Shown: piece after piece, positions 6,994-18,954 of the stretch
How the letters are laid out: each line of letters starts with the position of its first letter
Numbering within the stretch: the stretch's first letter is position 1
NCBI GenBank assembly: GCA_018066715.1
Contig: JAGPWA010000093.1
Coordinates: forward strand, 1-52,999
From: Porticoccus sp.
GTDB taxonomy: Bacteria; Pseudomonadota; Gammaproteobacteria; Pseudomonadales; Porticoccaceae
Direction: 5' to 3'
Length of the DNA: 52,999 nucleotides
The notes under the pieces: generated by a model
The model's input: the letters and a program-made list of their open reading frames with translations, nothing else
What the model was told of the DNA's origin: nothing
Databases searched by the model: none
Program-made: the position numbers and the translations under genes

Positions 6994-9924
6994 CTAGATG
7001 GCAATATCCATCTGCGGCAGTTCTTTATTGTTTTTGTCAAACGCACCAGTACATAGAATCACCTGGCCGCCCTGAACACCCATATTGATCATGTGTCCCT
7101 TAACAACCTCACCACGCTGGTTTGCCAATGCTTTAAGAGATGCAACTTGCTCGGGATCAATCACAACTACGGGCTCTTTTACTGTATTTGGCGCATCTTC
7201 TTGTTTTTTCTCATCCTGATTTTTGGCCTCAGAAACTACTGGGCGGGCAAACATTGCTGACCAGTCTTGTAATGTAGAGGGCGCACAGAATGACAGATGC
7301 AATTGCTGCCTGTTGCTTAACATCCCTGACAATTTATCAAGGCTGGCTATTGCCACTGTATCCAACGCAGTCTCACCCGGCGCGAAGGACACTGGCTCAA
7401 AGCTCAGGCTAGACAGGGTATCTTGCATCGTTGCCGACATAATCAATCCAAAGGGCATGTAGTAATTAACAATTGCCTCGCTAATCACCTTAAACATCAC
7501 TTTGCCAATAATGTGGCTTAATGAAAAATCGGGGGAGTGAATATCACCACTTATCGGTAATTTCAGCTCAATCATACCGTCATTATCACGCAACAATCCC
7601 AGAGCAAAACCGAGAGGAATACCCAGAGCCTCACTGCCTTCAGGAATTTCGTCTTCACTTAACGGGGAGACTTCCAGCTTGTGGAAACGTGTGGTGATGG
7701 TGGCATCAATCTCGTCCTGATTCACATCAAAAGTAATATCTGCTTCACCTACACCTTGATCAAGGTGATGACCAACATATTCCGAGCCATAGGCAGACAC
7801 ATGACGTACGTCCAGGCCACGCAGCTCACCGGTAATGGCACCATCCAATTTGTCACCAAAGGGAACAAGGCTTCCTTCGAACCGGAAGTGGCCAAACTTA
7901 TTGATACCTACATTAAACTTAATGTTAGTTTTTGTTTTCGGTGCATTGGCATCAATATTATTAAGCATCAGGTCGAAATCAGTAAAGGCTTGCTCAAAAA
8001 CCGGCGAAACACTTTCATCCAATACGAATAACTGCCCCTTACCACCAATTTTAATTTTATTAATCGACAGTTTTACCGGCGGCGACTGACCACTTTCCTC
8101 AGACGGCTCAGGTTCATTACCCTCGCTGCCTGTCATTCGCTCAACCTCATTGAGAGCGACCAATCCACCATCAGCCCCTCGATGCAGAAATACCACAGGA
8201 TCAACAACCAAGATATTGGACACACTGAGCTGGCCAGCATCTTTTGCGATATCGGCTAACTCAATGTTAGGTGTCGTAAAGTAGTAATCAGCGTTTTTTC
8301 TATCACCCGATTGAGGCTCCAATAACTTGAGATCAGACACCTGAAAAAGCCCCAGTTTCAAGGCGTCACCATTTGCAACGAGCTGCTTCAGAGAAAAGTT
8401 ATTCATAGACAACAGGTCTCTGTCTCGACCGACATCACGAACAATCGCATCACCCACTAACAAGCTACCCAGTACAAAGGAACTACTTTCTTCCGGTGTT
8501 TCAGATACCCCTGCCTCTGAATTATTGTCATCAGAGACCCCCAATCTCTCCATTAATTCAGGCGCAAACACTAGCCTTCCATCATCAGCAGACTGTAGGT
8601 CTACTTTTACACTCCCGAGAGACAGCGCATCTATTTTGTTGGCCTGGCCAACCTCTAGGCTGGAGAGAGATAAGGCCTTCAGCTGCACATCGCCTGCGGT
8701 CATTTCTCCCTTGACAGGGACAGGCAAAATTCTAAGCATCTCCACAGACAGCTCGCCCAACTGCCAATCCACCATGTCACTACTACTTAGGCTCGCAATA
8801 TTGAAACTATCGATAAATGCTAATGGTATCGGCACTGACTCTGTGTTTTCACCTGCATCCCGAACAACAATTTTATCCACATCCAGGCGGCCCATCGAAA
8901 AACTACCTGCTTGCTCGGTTGGTTCAGGTGCATCTTCTTTATCTTCAGGGGCTAACTGGTTAATCCTCGCCATCAATGCAGGCGCAAATGCCAGCATGCC
9001 CTCATTATCAGACCGAAGATCTACATTCAGGTTTGTTAGGGCTAAAGTGCCAATGTTATTCGCTTCTCCGATCTTCAAGTCAGTTAAGGTCAGGGCGTTT
9101 AACCACAAGTCACCTGCCGTCATTTCACCCTCGACGGAGATAGGTAATACCCGCAGTGCCTCTAAGGAAAGCGCTTCCAATTGCCAGTCCTTCATATCAC
9201 CACTTGTCACATTCGTGACATTTAAGCTCTCGACAGAAACCAGCTCTGTGTGAGTTTGCTGGTCAGACCAACGAAAACTATTTAAGACAATACCGGGAAT
9301 TACTGCTGACGGGTTTTCACCCAAGTGAAGATCAATATTGTCAATTAAAGAGAGGTGTTTGATACGGGCACAATGATGAAAAGCTTCTTCATTCTGCTTG
9401 TTTAACTTGGCAAAGCAGACCTCCAGTTTATCCAGCTCAAGCTTTTCTAACACTAGACGAGTGATAACTTGTCCCACCGGCTCAGATTCAACATCTGGCT
9501 CAGAGGATGGAGACTCATCATCAGCCAGGAACTCAAAGCCAGCCACAAGTACCCCATTTTCCCCCGCAACAATATCAAGCGTCGCACCTTCAATAATCAC
9601 ATGCTTAATATTAAGCCAACGATTAGTCAAAGAACTCCAGGTAATCTTCATCTGTATTTCATCAACATAGAGGCGTTTGCCATCAGGCGCCGTAATATGC
9701 ACATCATTGATCTGAAGAGAACCCATGATTGGCCGTATATCGATATAGCCAATCTCAGCCGCCATACCTTTCTGCTCGAACAAGCTCACAATTTCCCACC
9801 GCAACACAAACGGAAGCAGGGACATAACGATCACTGTAAATACTGCCACCGTGATAATGACTACTTTGAGGACTTTTACTGTGACTGCTCCAACCTTTGC
9901 CATGTATCGAGTTTTTTCAGTCAT
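6994..9924 (-). CDS. DUF748 / AsmA-like envelope protein with internal duplication
   Basis: 976 residues. An N-terminal membrane anchor (VLKVVIITVAVFTVIVMSLL, about residues 18-40) is followed by a long periplasmic chain of beta-rich repeats. The C-terminal region is DUF748-like, an AsmA-related family: the segment after PLSEDEIPEGSEALGIPLGF, with LGLLRDNDGMIELKLPISGD, then HIIGKVMFKVISEAIV. A unit of ~140 residues is duplicated in tandem (about 231-356 and 371-498). AsmA-like proteins bridge inner and outer membranes and are implicated in phospholipid transport or outer-membrane assembly; a similar role here is inference. It lies between parE and parC without evident functional link. Confidence 0.8.
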   Translation of the reverse strand: MTEKTRYMAKVGAVTVKVLKVVIITVAVFTVIVMSLLPFVLRWEIVSLFEQKGMAAEIGYIDIRPIMGSLQINDVHITAPDGKRLYVDEIQMKITWSSLTNRWLNIKHVIIEGATLDIVAGENGVLVAGFEFLADDESPSSEPDVESEPVGQVITRLVLEKLELDKLEVCFAKLNKQNEEAFHHCARIKHLSLIDNIDLHLGENPSAVIPGIVLNSFRWSDQQTHTELVSVESLNVTNVTSGDMKDWQLEALSLEALRVLPISVEGEMTAGDLWLNALTLTDLKIGEANNIGTLALTNLNVDLRSDNEGMLAFAPALMARINQLAPEDKEDAPEPTEQAGSFSMGRLDVDKIVVRDAGENTESVPIPLAFIDSFNIASLSSSDMVDWQLGELSVEMLRILPVPVKGEMTAGDVQLKALSLSSLEVGQANKIDALSLGSVKVDLQSADDGRLVFAPELMERLGVSDDNNSEAGVSETPEESSSFVLGSLLVGDAIVRDVGRDRDLLSMNNFSLKQLVANGDALKLGLFQVSDLKLLEPQSGDRKNADYYFTTPNIELADIAKDAGQLSVSNILVVDPVVFLHRGADGGLVALNEVERMTGSEGNEPEPSEESGQSPPVKLSINKIKIGGKGQLFVLDESVSPVFEQAFTDFDLMLNNIDANAPKTKTNIKFNVGINKFGHFRFEGSLVPFGDKLDGAITGELRGLDVRHVSAYGSEYVGHHLDQGVGEADITFDVNQDEIDATITTRFHKLEVSPLSEDEIPEGSEALGIPLGFALGLLRDNDGMIELKLPISGDIHSPDFSLSHIIGKVMFKVISEAIVNYYMPFGLIMSATMQDTLSSLSFEPVSFAPGETALDTVAIASLDKLSGMLSNRQQLHLSFCAPSTLQDWSAMFARPVVSEAKNQDEKKQEDAPNTVKEPVVVIDPEQVASLKALANQRGEVVKGHMINMGVQGGQVILCTGAFDKNNKELPQMDIAI

Positions 9925-9976
9925 ATGAACCCTGCTCCGAGAGTTTTAAGTATGATGGTCTAGAGAGAGAACCTAA

Positions 9977-12522
<2,546 letters not shown>

Positions 12523-12699
12523 GCTGAACCAGAACTCCGCTGAACAATACCGCTTATGGCTGTGCTTTTAGCGTACTACTATTAGGGTGCGCTGGCATTA
12601 TAGCGAGATTAATTCGGTTGGGATAACAGGTAACTAGAGAATTATTTTTAAGCAACGAGTGTCAACAAAATGCGCCTAACATCAGCACCCCAAAACAAC

Positions 12700-13518
12700 T
12701 CAGTATCCTAAACAACTATGATCCATCTTCCCCATATCATAGTTTATGCGCTCGACCCCAGTTTCCATTCGGCCATCAGGATGTAAATCAATCCAACGAT
12801 AACCCGGTGGCAGGTCACTGAGTTCAAAGGTATCGGAGCCACTGGCAAACTGAAAACAGGTCGATGGCACACTGTAAACGGGCAATCCCCGCCACATAGA
12901 TTCATTCTCCTGATGAACATGACCTGAAAATAGTGCTCTGACATTTTCATGCTGAGCAATAAGGTCACCAAACTGTTCACTGTTGGCTATACGCTGCTGA
13001 TCAAGCCATTTACAACCAATGGGCGCCGCTGGATGATGGACAAACAACACAATATTTTTGTCCTCATATTGCGCTAACAACTCATCCAACTCATTCAATT
13101 CTGTGTCTGAAATCTCGCCGTAGACCTCACCGGGTACTGCGCTAACCAAAAAGATCGCCACCCAGCTCCCTAGCTCTACGAGCCGAGTAAACGGCTGTAA
13201 CGCTGACTTCTTCATCAAAGAAAAGTCATCATGGTTTCCCGGCAGCCAGGCATAGGGCAACTGACTTGATGACATGGCATTGGAAAACAATTGATAGGTT
13301 TGTGGATCGCCTGCACTGGCAATGTCTCCAGTGACAGCAATGAGGGCAGGCTTTTTCAGGTTACCCTCTATCTCAGCCAAAGACTGCGTGAAACTATGGA
13401 ATGTATTGATGCCAGCCAACATAAAGCTCTGGTCAGCACCAAGGTGACAATCTGAAAGCTGCACAACGCGTGTCACGTTATGAGAAAACGGTTCATTTTG
13501 CTGTAAGGAGGATTCCAT
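12700..13518 (-). CDS. cpdA: 3',5'-cyclic-AMP phosphodiesterase
   Basis: 272 residues, class III metallophosphodiesterase. All metal-ligand motifs are present in order: QLSDCHLG (D-x-H), VTGDIASAGD, LPGNHDDF, VLFVHHPAAPIGC and ALFSGHVHQE. CpdA hydrolyses cAMP to AMP and so restrains CRP/Vfr signalling; E. coli CpdA is 275 residues. The conserved neighbourhood nudF-yqiB-cpdA-yqiA supports the name. The ATG is preceded by AAGGGAAT. A gap of 177 bp before yqiA shows no gene. Confidence 0.92.
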   Translation of the reverse strand: MESSLQQNEPFSHNVTRVVQLSDCHLGADQSFMLAGINTFHSFTQSLAEIEGNLKKPALIAVTGDIASAGDPQTYQLFSNAMSSSQLPYAWLPGNHDDFSLMKKSALQPFTRLVELGSWVAIFLVSAVPGEVYGEISDTELNELDELLAQYEDKNIVLFVHHPAAPIGCKWLDQQRIANSEQFGDLIAQHENVRALFSGHVHQENESMWRGLPVYSVPSTCFQFASGSDTFELSDLPPGYRWIDLHPDGRMETGVERINYDMGKMDHSCLGY

Positions 13519-13638
13519 CCATTCCCTTCCAAAATTATTGACGGGTGATTAAAACATCACTGTGACTCTTTTTCCCTCGAGTAAGTTCTACAGGCCGTTA
13601 ACATTTAACCACTTGGGCCAACCCGCTGACCTATCGAC

Positions 13639-14103
13639 CTAAGGCACAGTCTCAAACAACAACTCTGCGTCATAACCTTGCTCAAGACAGCCGGACAACC
13701 ATTCGGCTAAAAAAAGATTCCACTGTGCCTTCTCATCCTGATGATGCATGTCCTTATTGGGGTAGTCATAGCGAGGCTGGATATGCCGCACACCCTCACA
13801 TGACATTACCTCTGCTGCTTGGGCATCATGGTACATCCTCAATATTAATACCGGCAACCTAAGCCAAGGGCTTGCACCAGCAACCTCCGCCTCCAGACCA
13901 AACTCAACCAATGTGGTATAGCGAGTTTGCTCCAACACAGTCAATGTTAAAACATGGTCTCCATCGTGATGAAACCCGATTTTTCGTTCATCACACTGCG
14001 TCATATCTGGAAACAACTTCATCAAACGAACGTAGTTCGCATCGCAATCTGCCATGTATCGCCTGAGATCTACTTTGTAACGCATTTTCGATTGACTAAT
14101 CAC
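13639..14103 (-). CDS. yqiB: YqiB-like DUF1249 protein
   Basis: 154 residues (E. coli YqiB ~140). It carries the family opening RYMADCDANYVRLMKLFPD and the VLEQTRYTTLVEFGLEAE and PRYDYPNKDMHHQDEKAQWN segments. Function is unknown; the gene is nearly always between nudF and cpdA. The GTG at 14103 has GGAG four bases upstream; an internal ATG at 14085 (MRYKVDL) lacks a ribosome-binding site but matches the usual N-terminus better, so the start is ambiguous. The protein is cytosolic with no signal or membrane segment. Confidence 0.88.
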   Translation of the reverse strand: MISQSKMRYKVDLRRYMADCDANYVRLMKLFPDMTQCDERKIGFHHDGDHVLTLTVLEQTRYTTLVEFGLEAEVAGASPWLRLPVLILRMYHDAQAAEVMSCEGVRHIQPRYDYPNKDMHHQDEKAQWNLFLAEWLSGCLEQGYDAELLFETVP

Positions 14104-14160
14104 GGTACTCCGTCACATTCTCATCAGTTTTATATCTACAGGAATGACAATCACCACCTT

Positions 14161-14772
14161 TTACCTCGGCAGGGAATCATGATTCATGCGCAGCCACATC
14201 AGACAAATTGTCGTTGCCGCATTGTCACACACGCCCTGATCAAGCCACTCAAATGCTTGATTTTCGGGCAAAACATGAAGCTGAATGTCTTCCGATTCAT
14301 GATCTAAACCAAAGACACCTGCACTATCAACCAGGTCTGTTAACGCACAGTAAAGATGCATTCTTTCACTGGTTCCGCCGGGGCTTACCCAGTAGTCACA
14401 AATAGGGACGAGCTGAATATCTTTAATACCCGCCTCTTCCTGAACCTCTCTTCTCGCCACCTCTTCCAGTGATTCACCAGCTTCAACCATTCCGGCCACC
14501 ACCTCAAATAGCCAGGGGCTACCCGTCTGTTCAAGCGCGCCAATTCTAAACTGTTCAGCCAAACCCACCAATTGGTTAACCGGGTCGTAAAGTAAAACAC
14601 CCACACAGTGGCCACGTTCGAACAACTCTCGCGCTATTGGCTTGCTCCAACCACCAGAAAAAAGTTTGTGGCGTAACGTGAGGCGAACCATTTTAAAGAA
14701 GCCACTAAAGACCTCTTCACGCTTTAGCAGCTCATAATCTGTTGCGGTATATCTCTTATCAGGCAGCGTCAC
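14161..14772 (-). CDS. nudF: ADP-ribose pyrophosphatase (Nudix)
   Basis: 203 residues. The Nudix box is intact: GMVEAGESLEEVARREVQEEAG, a perfect Gx5Ex7REUxEExGU. The N-terminal ELLKREEVFSGFFKMVRLTL and downstream YWVSPGGTSERMHLYCAL match NudF/ADPRase, which hydrolyses ADP-ribose to AMP and ribose 5-phosphate. The start codon is GTG. It heads the minus-strand nudF-yqiB-cpdA-yqiA-parE run and is divergent from tolC, as in E. coli. Confidence 0.94.
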   Translation of the reverse strand: MTLPDKRYTATDYELLKREEVFSGFFKMVRLTLRHKLFSGGWSKPIARELFERGHCVGVLLYDPVNQLVGLAEQFRIGALEQTGSPWLFEVVAGMVEAGESLEEVARREVQEEAGIKDIQLVPICDYWVSPGGTSERMHLYCALTDLVDSAGVFGLDHESEDIQLHVLPENQAFEWLDQGVCDNAATTICLMWLRMNHDSLPR

Positions 14773-14885
14773 TCAATGGCCCCTTAAATCTTGATAAAAC
14801 CACACTACACAGCAGTTATCTCACTGTCCAGTATTGACAAATCTGATAAACTCCCCATCAGACAAAACTTCCAGAAGGAATCTGC

Positions 14886-16301
14886 ATGCGCCTCGCGTCT
14901 GCCACCATTGGCTTAATATCTATACTGCTGACCACCACCTGCTGGGGAGACTCCCTGTCAGACATTTATGAGCTGGCCTTGCAAAATGACCCCCAATTGA
15001 GGGCCGCCCGTGCGGCCTATCTCGCGGGATCAGAATCAGAAAACATCAGTCGGGCAGGGTTACTGCCTCAAATCAGTGCTGTTGGTGAATACTCTGAGGC
15101 TGAAACAAAGGGTTCTTCTACTACTGTTTTGGGCCAAGGCGCAGACTCCCAATTTGGGCGGGATGGAGACACCGACACAGACTCCCGAAACTACTCCATC
15201 ACCCTAACTCAACCCATTTTTGACTTGCCTGCCTGGTTTACCTTTCAACAGGGAAAAGAGCTAAGCCAACAGGCCATGCTGCAATTTTCGGCTGACCAAC
15301 AAGCGCTTATTTTGCGATCCGCCGAAACCTACTTTGATGTTCTACGAGCACGGGAAAATCTTGAAACGGCTCTTGCTGAGGAAAAGGCAATTAAGCGCCA
15401 ACTTGAACAGACCCGAGAACGTTTTGAAGTTGGCCTACTACCCGTCACTGATGTACTTGAAGCGCAAGCTGCATTCGATGAAGCTACCGTCACCACACTG
15501 GAAATAAGAGGGCTACTGGACATTGCCTTTGAACGGCTCACCGTACTAACAGGTCAACCTCATGAACAGCTGTCAGGGCTGATGCCCGACTTCCCCGTCG
15601 TAAACCCAGAGCCTACTGACCGTGAAGAATGGGTGAGGTTTTCACTGCAAAATAACTTTTCCCTACAAGCGGCCAAACATGACCAGGATGCTGCCGATAA
15701 TCATGCTCAATCAAAAAAATATGAGCACATGCCCACCGTAACCGGCGCGCTCTCTTACTACGATGATTACTCTGAGAGTGACTTTAAAGGCAGGGATATC
15801 AATGCCAAACAAAACTTTAGCAGCCCTTCAAAAACGGATCAGGATGGTCACTCAGTGGCAATAAGGCTCAACGTGCCAATATTTACCGGCGGATTAGTCA
15901 GCGCCGAGCGACGTCAAGCTTTCCAGCAGTCTATACAAGCAAAAGAAAACTATATTGGCATCCAGCGCAACACCGTACAAAATGCCCGGTCACTGCACTT
16001 GCTGGTACTCACGAATACCGCACGGGTGAAAGCGAGAAACCAAGCTATTATCTCGGCAAAAAGCGCATTGGAGGCAACTCAGGCCGGCTATGAGGTAGGC
16101 ACTCGTAATATCGTGGATGTCTTGGTGGTACAACGAAACCTCTATCAAGCACGTCGCAACTATGCCAACTCCCGCTATGATTACATCGCCAGCCTGTTGA
16201 AACTTAAGGATGTCGCGGGCCAATTGAGCCCCGATGATATTTACCAGCTAAATGCCTGGCTGGACCCTGAGCTCAGTGTCCTAAAAGCTGGCGTTCGATA
16301 A
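14886..16301 (+). CDS. tolC: TolC-family outer-membrane channel
   Basis: 471 residues (E. coli TolC 493). A signal peptide ends near CWGDS. Two structural repeats of the outer-membrane efflux domain follow, starting SDIYELALQNDPQLRAARAA and EEWVRFSLQNNFSLQAAKHD. Helical coiled-coil segments and the family tail GYEVGTRNIVDVLVVQRNLY are present. It forms the trimeric exit duct for RND efflux pumps and type I secretion. AAGGA precedes the ATG; the first residues (MRLASATIGLISILLTTT) fit a signal sequence. Its 3' end overlaps the convergent waaA by 29 bp. Confidence 0.95.
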   Translation: MRLASATIGLISILLTTTCWGDSLSDIYELALQNDPQLRAARAAYLAGSESENISRAGLLPQISAVGEYSEAETKGSSTTVLGQGADSQFGRDGDTDTDSRNYSITLTQPIFDLPAWFTFQQGKELSQQAMLQFSADQQALILRSAETYFDVLRARENLETALAEEKAIKRQLEQTRERFEVGLLPVTDVLEAQAAFDEATVTTLEIRGLLDIAFERLTVLTGQPHEQLSGLMPDFPVVNPEPTDREEWVRFSLQNNFSLQAAKHDQDAADNHAQSKKYEHMPTVTGALSYYDDYSESDFKGRDINAKQNFSSPSKTDQDGHSVAIRLNVPIFTGGLVSAERRQAFQQSIQAKENYIGIQRNTVQNARSLHLLVLTNTARVKARNQAIISAKSALEATQAGYEVGTRNIVDVLVVQRNLYQARRNYANSRYDYIASLLKLKDVAGQLSPDDIYQLNAWLDPELSVLKAGVR

Positions 16302-17562
16302 TATCTAGCAACTGATCCAGCGCGCCACGATTATTGTCAGCCACCAATTTTGCTGCTGCTCCCATTTGAGCGGCTGAAACTGGGTTTTGCAAAAGCTCTG
16401 TTACTTGCTGAGCAATGACGTCCGCGCCCTCACAAATAGCCATTCCCTTTGCCTCCAACAATAATCGGGAGGCCTCTGAAAAATTAAACACGTGTGGTCC
16501 ACTGAGTACCGGCACCTTCCAAGCGGCGGGCTCAATCAAGTTATGACCACCCACAGGCACAAGGCTTCCTCCCACAAAAGCGATATCACAAGCACCAAAG
16601 AACAACAGCAACTCACCCATCGTATCGCCGAGCAATACCTGATCCTCTAGTGAAGGCGATTCTCCACTGCTGCGACGAATCACCTGAAGACCACGATTGG
16701 AGCAGCACTGGAAGACCTCATCAAACCGCTCCGGATGACGAGGAACCAATACCAGTAACAGCTCAGGAAAACTCAACCTGATCTGCTCAAAGCTATCGAG
16801 GATAATCTCATCTTCTCCCCTATGAGTACTGGCAACCAACAACACCGGGCGTTTGGCGTCACCCTGCCATTGAGCTTTTAAGCTCTGTGCCCTGGTTTTT
16901 ATTTCATCATCGAGGCTGAGATCGAATTTGATATTCCCGGTTACCACTAGCTGATGCTCGTTCAAGCCCAGCCCCAAAAACCGCTCACCATCCTCTTCAT
17001 GCTGGGCGGCAATACAATTAATACGCTGTAACATCGGTAACGTCAGCACCGAAAATTTTTGATACCCTCTGGCTGATTTTTCCGACAACCTCGCATTAGC
17101 CAACACAATGGGAATATCCCGGTCACGGCAACGATGTATCAAATTAGGCCATAACTCTGTTTCCATAATAACGAGCACGTCAGGGTGAATACGGCTCAGG
17201 AACCGGTGCAACACATCGGGCAGATCGTAGGGAGCATATACATGATAAACACTGCTCCCGAATACGGCTTTCACTCGCGCCGAACCGGTGGGTGTCATCG
17301 TGGTCACCACCAGCAAGGCATCGGGGTGGCGCACCTGCAATTGTTTGATCATTGGCACCGCTGCCAGTGTTTCACCCACAGACACGGAATGAACCCAGAT
17401 AACCTGGCGACCAGATTCTATGGCCGGTACAAAACCAAATCGTTCAGCCCAGCGTTGACGGTATTCTGGTGCTTTTTTTCCACGCCATAACAACCGCAAC
17501 AAAACCAGCGGTGTCAGCAGATAAAATAACAATGAATAAATTGCGAGAGCTATACGTGCCAA
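16273..17562 (-). CDS. waaA: Kdo transferase WaaA (KdtA)
   Basis: 429 residues (E. coli 425). It adds Kdo from CMP-Kdo to lipid IVA at the cytoplasmic face of the inner membrane. An N-terminal membrane anchor (IALAIYSLLFYLLTPLVLL) is followed by GT-B domains with IWVHSVSVGETLAAVPM, VVTTMTPTGSARV, METELWPNLIHRC (catalytic Glu region), STHRGEDEIIL and the donor-site segment FVGGSLVPVGGHNLIEPAAW. The start is probably TTG, since no ATG/GTG gives a complete N-terminus; no clear Shine-Dalgarno is seen. Convergent with tolC. Confidence 0.95.
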   Translation of the reverse strand: MARIALAIYSLLFYLLTPLVLLRLLWRGKKAPEYRQRWAERFGFVPAIESGRQVIWVHSVSVGETLAAVPMIKQLQVRHPDALLVVTTMTPTGSARVKAVFGSSVYHVYAPYDLPDVLHRFLSRIHPDVLVIMETELWPNLIHRCRDRDIPIVLANARLSEKSARGYQKFSVLTLPMLQRINCIAAQHEEDGERFLGLGLNEHQLVVTGNIKFDLSLDDEIKTRAQSLKAQWQGDAKRPVLLVASTHRGEDEIILDSFEQIRLSFPELLLVLVPRHPERFDEVFQCCSNRGLQVIRRSSGESPSLEDQVLLGDTMGELLLFFGACDIAFVGGSLVPVGGHNLIEPAAWKVPVLSGPHVFNFSEASRLLLEAKGMAICEGADVIAQQVTELLQNPVSAAQMGAAAKLVADNNRGALDQLLDIIERQLLGH

Positions 17563-17626
17563 TGGAGGTTTTTCCCCTGTTTTGCCGAAAGCATAAAGCC
17601 AATGGTCAGGGTATACTAGTGCGCCA

Positions 17627-17654
17627 TGTACAAAGCTAATAGTACAAAGCTAAA
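17627..17654. repeat. Two tandem 14-bp repeats upstream of the FAD oxidoreductase
   Basis: Units share GTACAAAGCTAA; contiguous, in the waaA / oxidoreductase divergent spacer. Confidence 0.7.
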
Positions 17655-17731
17655 AATTTGAGCAGGCCACAACCAGCTCCTGGCAATGATGCAACGATCG
17701 GTCTAACACAGCGCGCCGGAACTCTATCTTT

Positions 17732-18952
17732 ATGTCCAACACTGTCCGCCAAACAATAACCTGCGATGTCGCCATTATCGGCGGGGGTATTGCGGGATTA
17801 TGGCTGCTGAATAGACTGGTTAACGATGGATACAATGCCCTGCTGTTTGAACAAACCGCACTCGGTGGTGAGCAAACAGTCGCCAGCCAAGGAATGATTC
17901 ATGGTGGGATAAAGTACACACTAAGTGGCACATTATCTGGTGCCTCAGAAGCTATTGCGGATATGCCTGCTCACTGGCAAGCCTGCATGGAAGGAAAAGG
18001 CAACGTAGATTTAACGGGTGCTACAACACTCAGTGACCATTTTTATATGTGGTCAAGCGCCAGCGCACTATCCAGAATGACCACCTTCCTAGCCAGCAAA
18101 GCGACCCGTGGCCGTGTGACCAAAGTTAGCCGTAAGGATCGCCCCTCTGTTTTTCAACACGGTGCGTTTAATGGCAGCCTCTATAAGCTGGTAGACATGG
18201 TGCTGGACGTGCCCAGCGTCGTAAAAACATTGGCCGATAACTGCCGGGAACGACTATTTCATATCGACTGGAACAAAGCTCAATGGCATCACCTTCCTGA
18301 TAAAAAAGTAACTCTGGACTTCACCTACGATGGCCATGTCCACCGCCTGAAAGCAGGACAATTTGTTTTAACGGCAGGTCAAGGAAACGAGAGCCTACTT
18401 AAAGAACTAGGCATTGAGTCTCCCCAAATGCAACGTCGGCCATTGCAACAAGTCATGGTCAAACATACCTACCCCCACCGTTTTTACGGTCATTGTCTCG
18501 GCGCAGAAACGACGCCTCGCCTGACCATTTCCAGCCACCCCTGTGACGATGGCACCCAGGTCTGGTACCTAGGGGGCTCCTTGGCAGAAAAGGGTGCCGA
18601 CCTCTCACCAGAGGAAGTGATCACTAACGCCAAAAAAGAGCTTGAAGAGTTGATGCCCTGGGTGGATTTATCCAAGGCTCGATGGGCTACATTACCCGTA
18701 GACCGGGCTGAACCCAAGCAACGTAATTTTGCTCGTCCCGACAAGGCCTTTGCCAGTGTTGCTGAAGAATGTCCGAATATGATTGTCGCTTGGCCCACCA
18801 AGTTAACACTATCACCCAACTTGGCTGACGAAGTGATTGAGCTACTTCACCAGCATTCACAGCTCCCCTCCCGAGGGGACGCACCTGAACTAGCATTTTT
18901 GGACCGACCACCCTTGGCACCAACGCCTTGGGATGCGGCTTTTGGAGATTAG
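17732..18952 (+). CDS. FAD-dependent oxidoreductase of the DAO family
   Basis: 406 residues. The N-terminal dinucleotide-binding fold is clear: CDVAIIGGGIAGLWLLNRL with the acidic end LLFEQ. A FAD-contact region follows (ALGGEQTVASQGMIHGGIKY), and a second conserved FAD segment near FVLTAGQGNESLLKELG. This layout is shared by D-amino-acid oxidase, glycerol-3-phosphate dehydrogenase and L-2-hydroxyglutarate oxidase; the substrate cannot be told. No membrane helix or signal peptide. Two bases separate it from the aldo/keto reductase downstream, so the two oxidoreductases are co-transcribed. From memory, a similar pair lies between waaA and hldE in Pseudomonas. Confidence 0.82.
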   Translation: MSNTVRQTITCDVAIIGGGIAGLWLLNRLVNDGYNALLFEQTALGGEQTVASQGMIHGGIKYTLSGTLSGASEAIADMPAHWQACMEGKGNVDLTGATTLSDHFYMWSSASALSRMTTFLASKATRGRVTKVSRKDRPSVFQHGAFNGSLYKLVDMVLDVPSVVKTLADNCRERLFHIDWNKAQWHHLPDKKVTLDFTYDGHVHRLKAGQFVLTAGQGNESLLKELGIESPQMQRRPLQQVMVKHTYPHRFYGHCLGAETTPRLTISSHPCDDGTQVWYLGGSLAEKGADLSPEEVITNAKKELEELMPWVDLSKARWATLPVDRAEPKQRNFARPDKAFASVAEECPNMIVAWPTKLTLSPNLADEVIELLHQHSQLPSRGDAPELAFLDRPPLAPTPWDAAFGD

Positions 18953-18954
18953 TT

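Noticed and set aside
8525-9253. 242-codon plus frame antisense to the DUF748 gene
   Set aside because: Serine-rich antisense shadow of the duplicated DUF748 segment; no start signal or domain.
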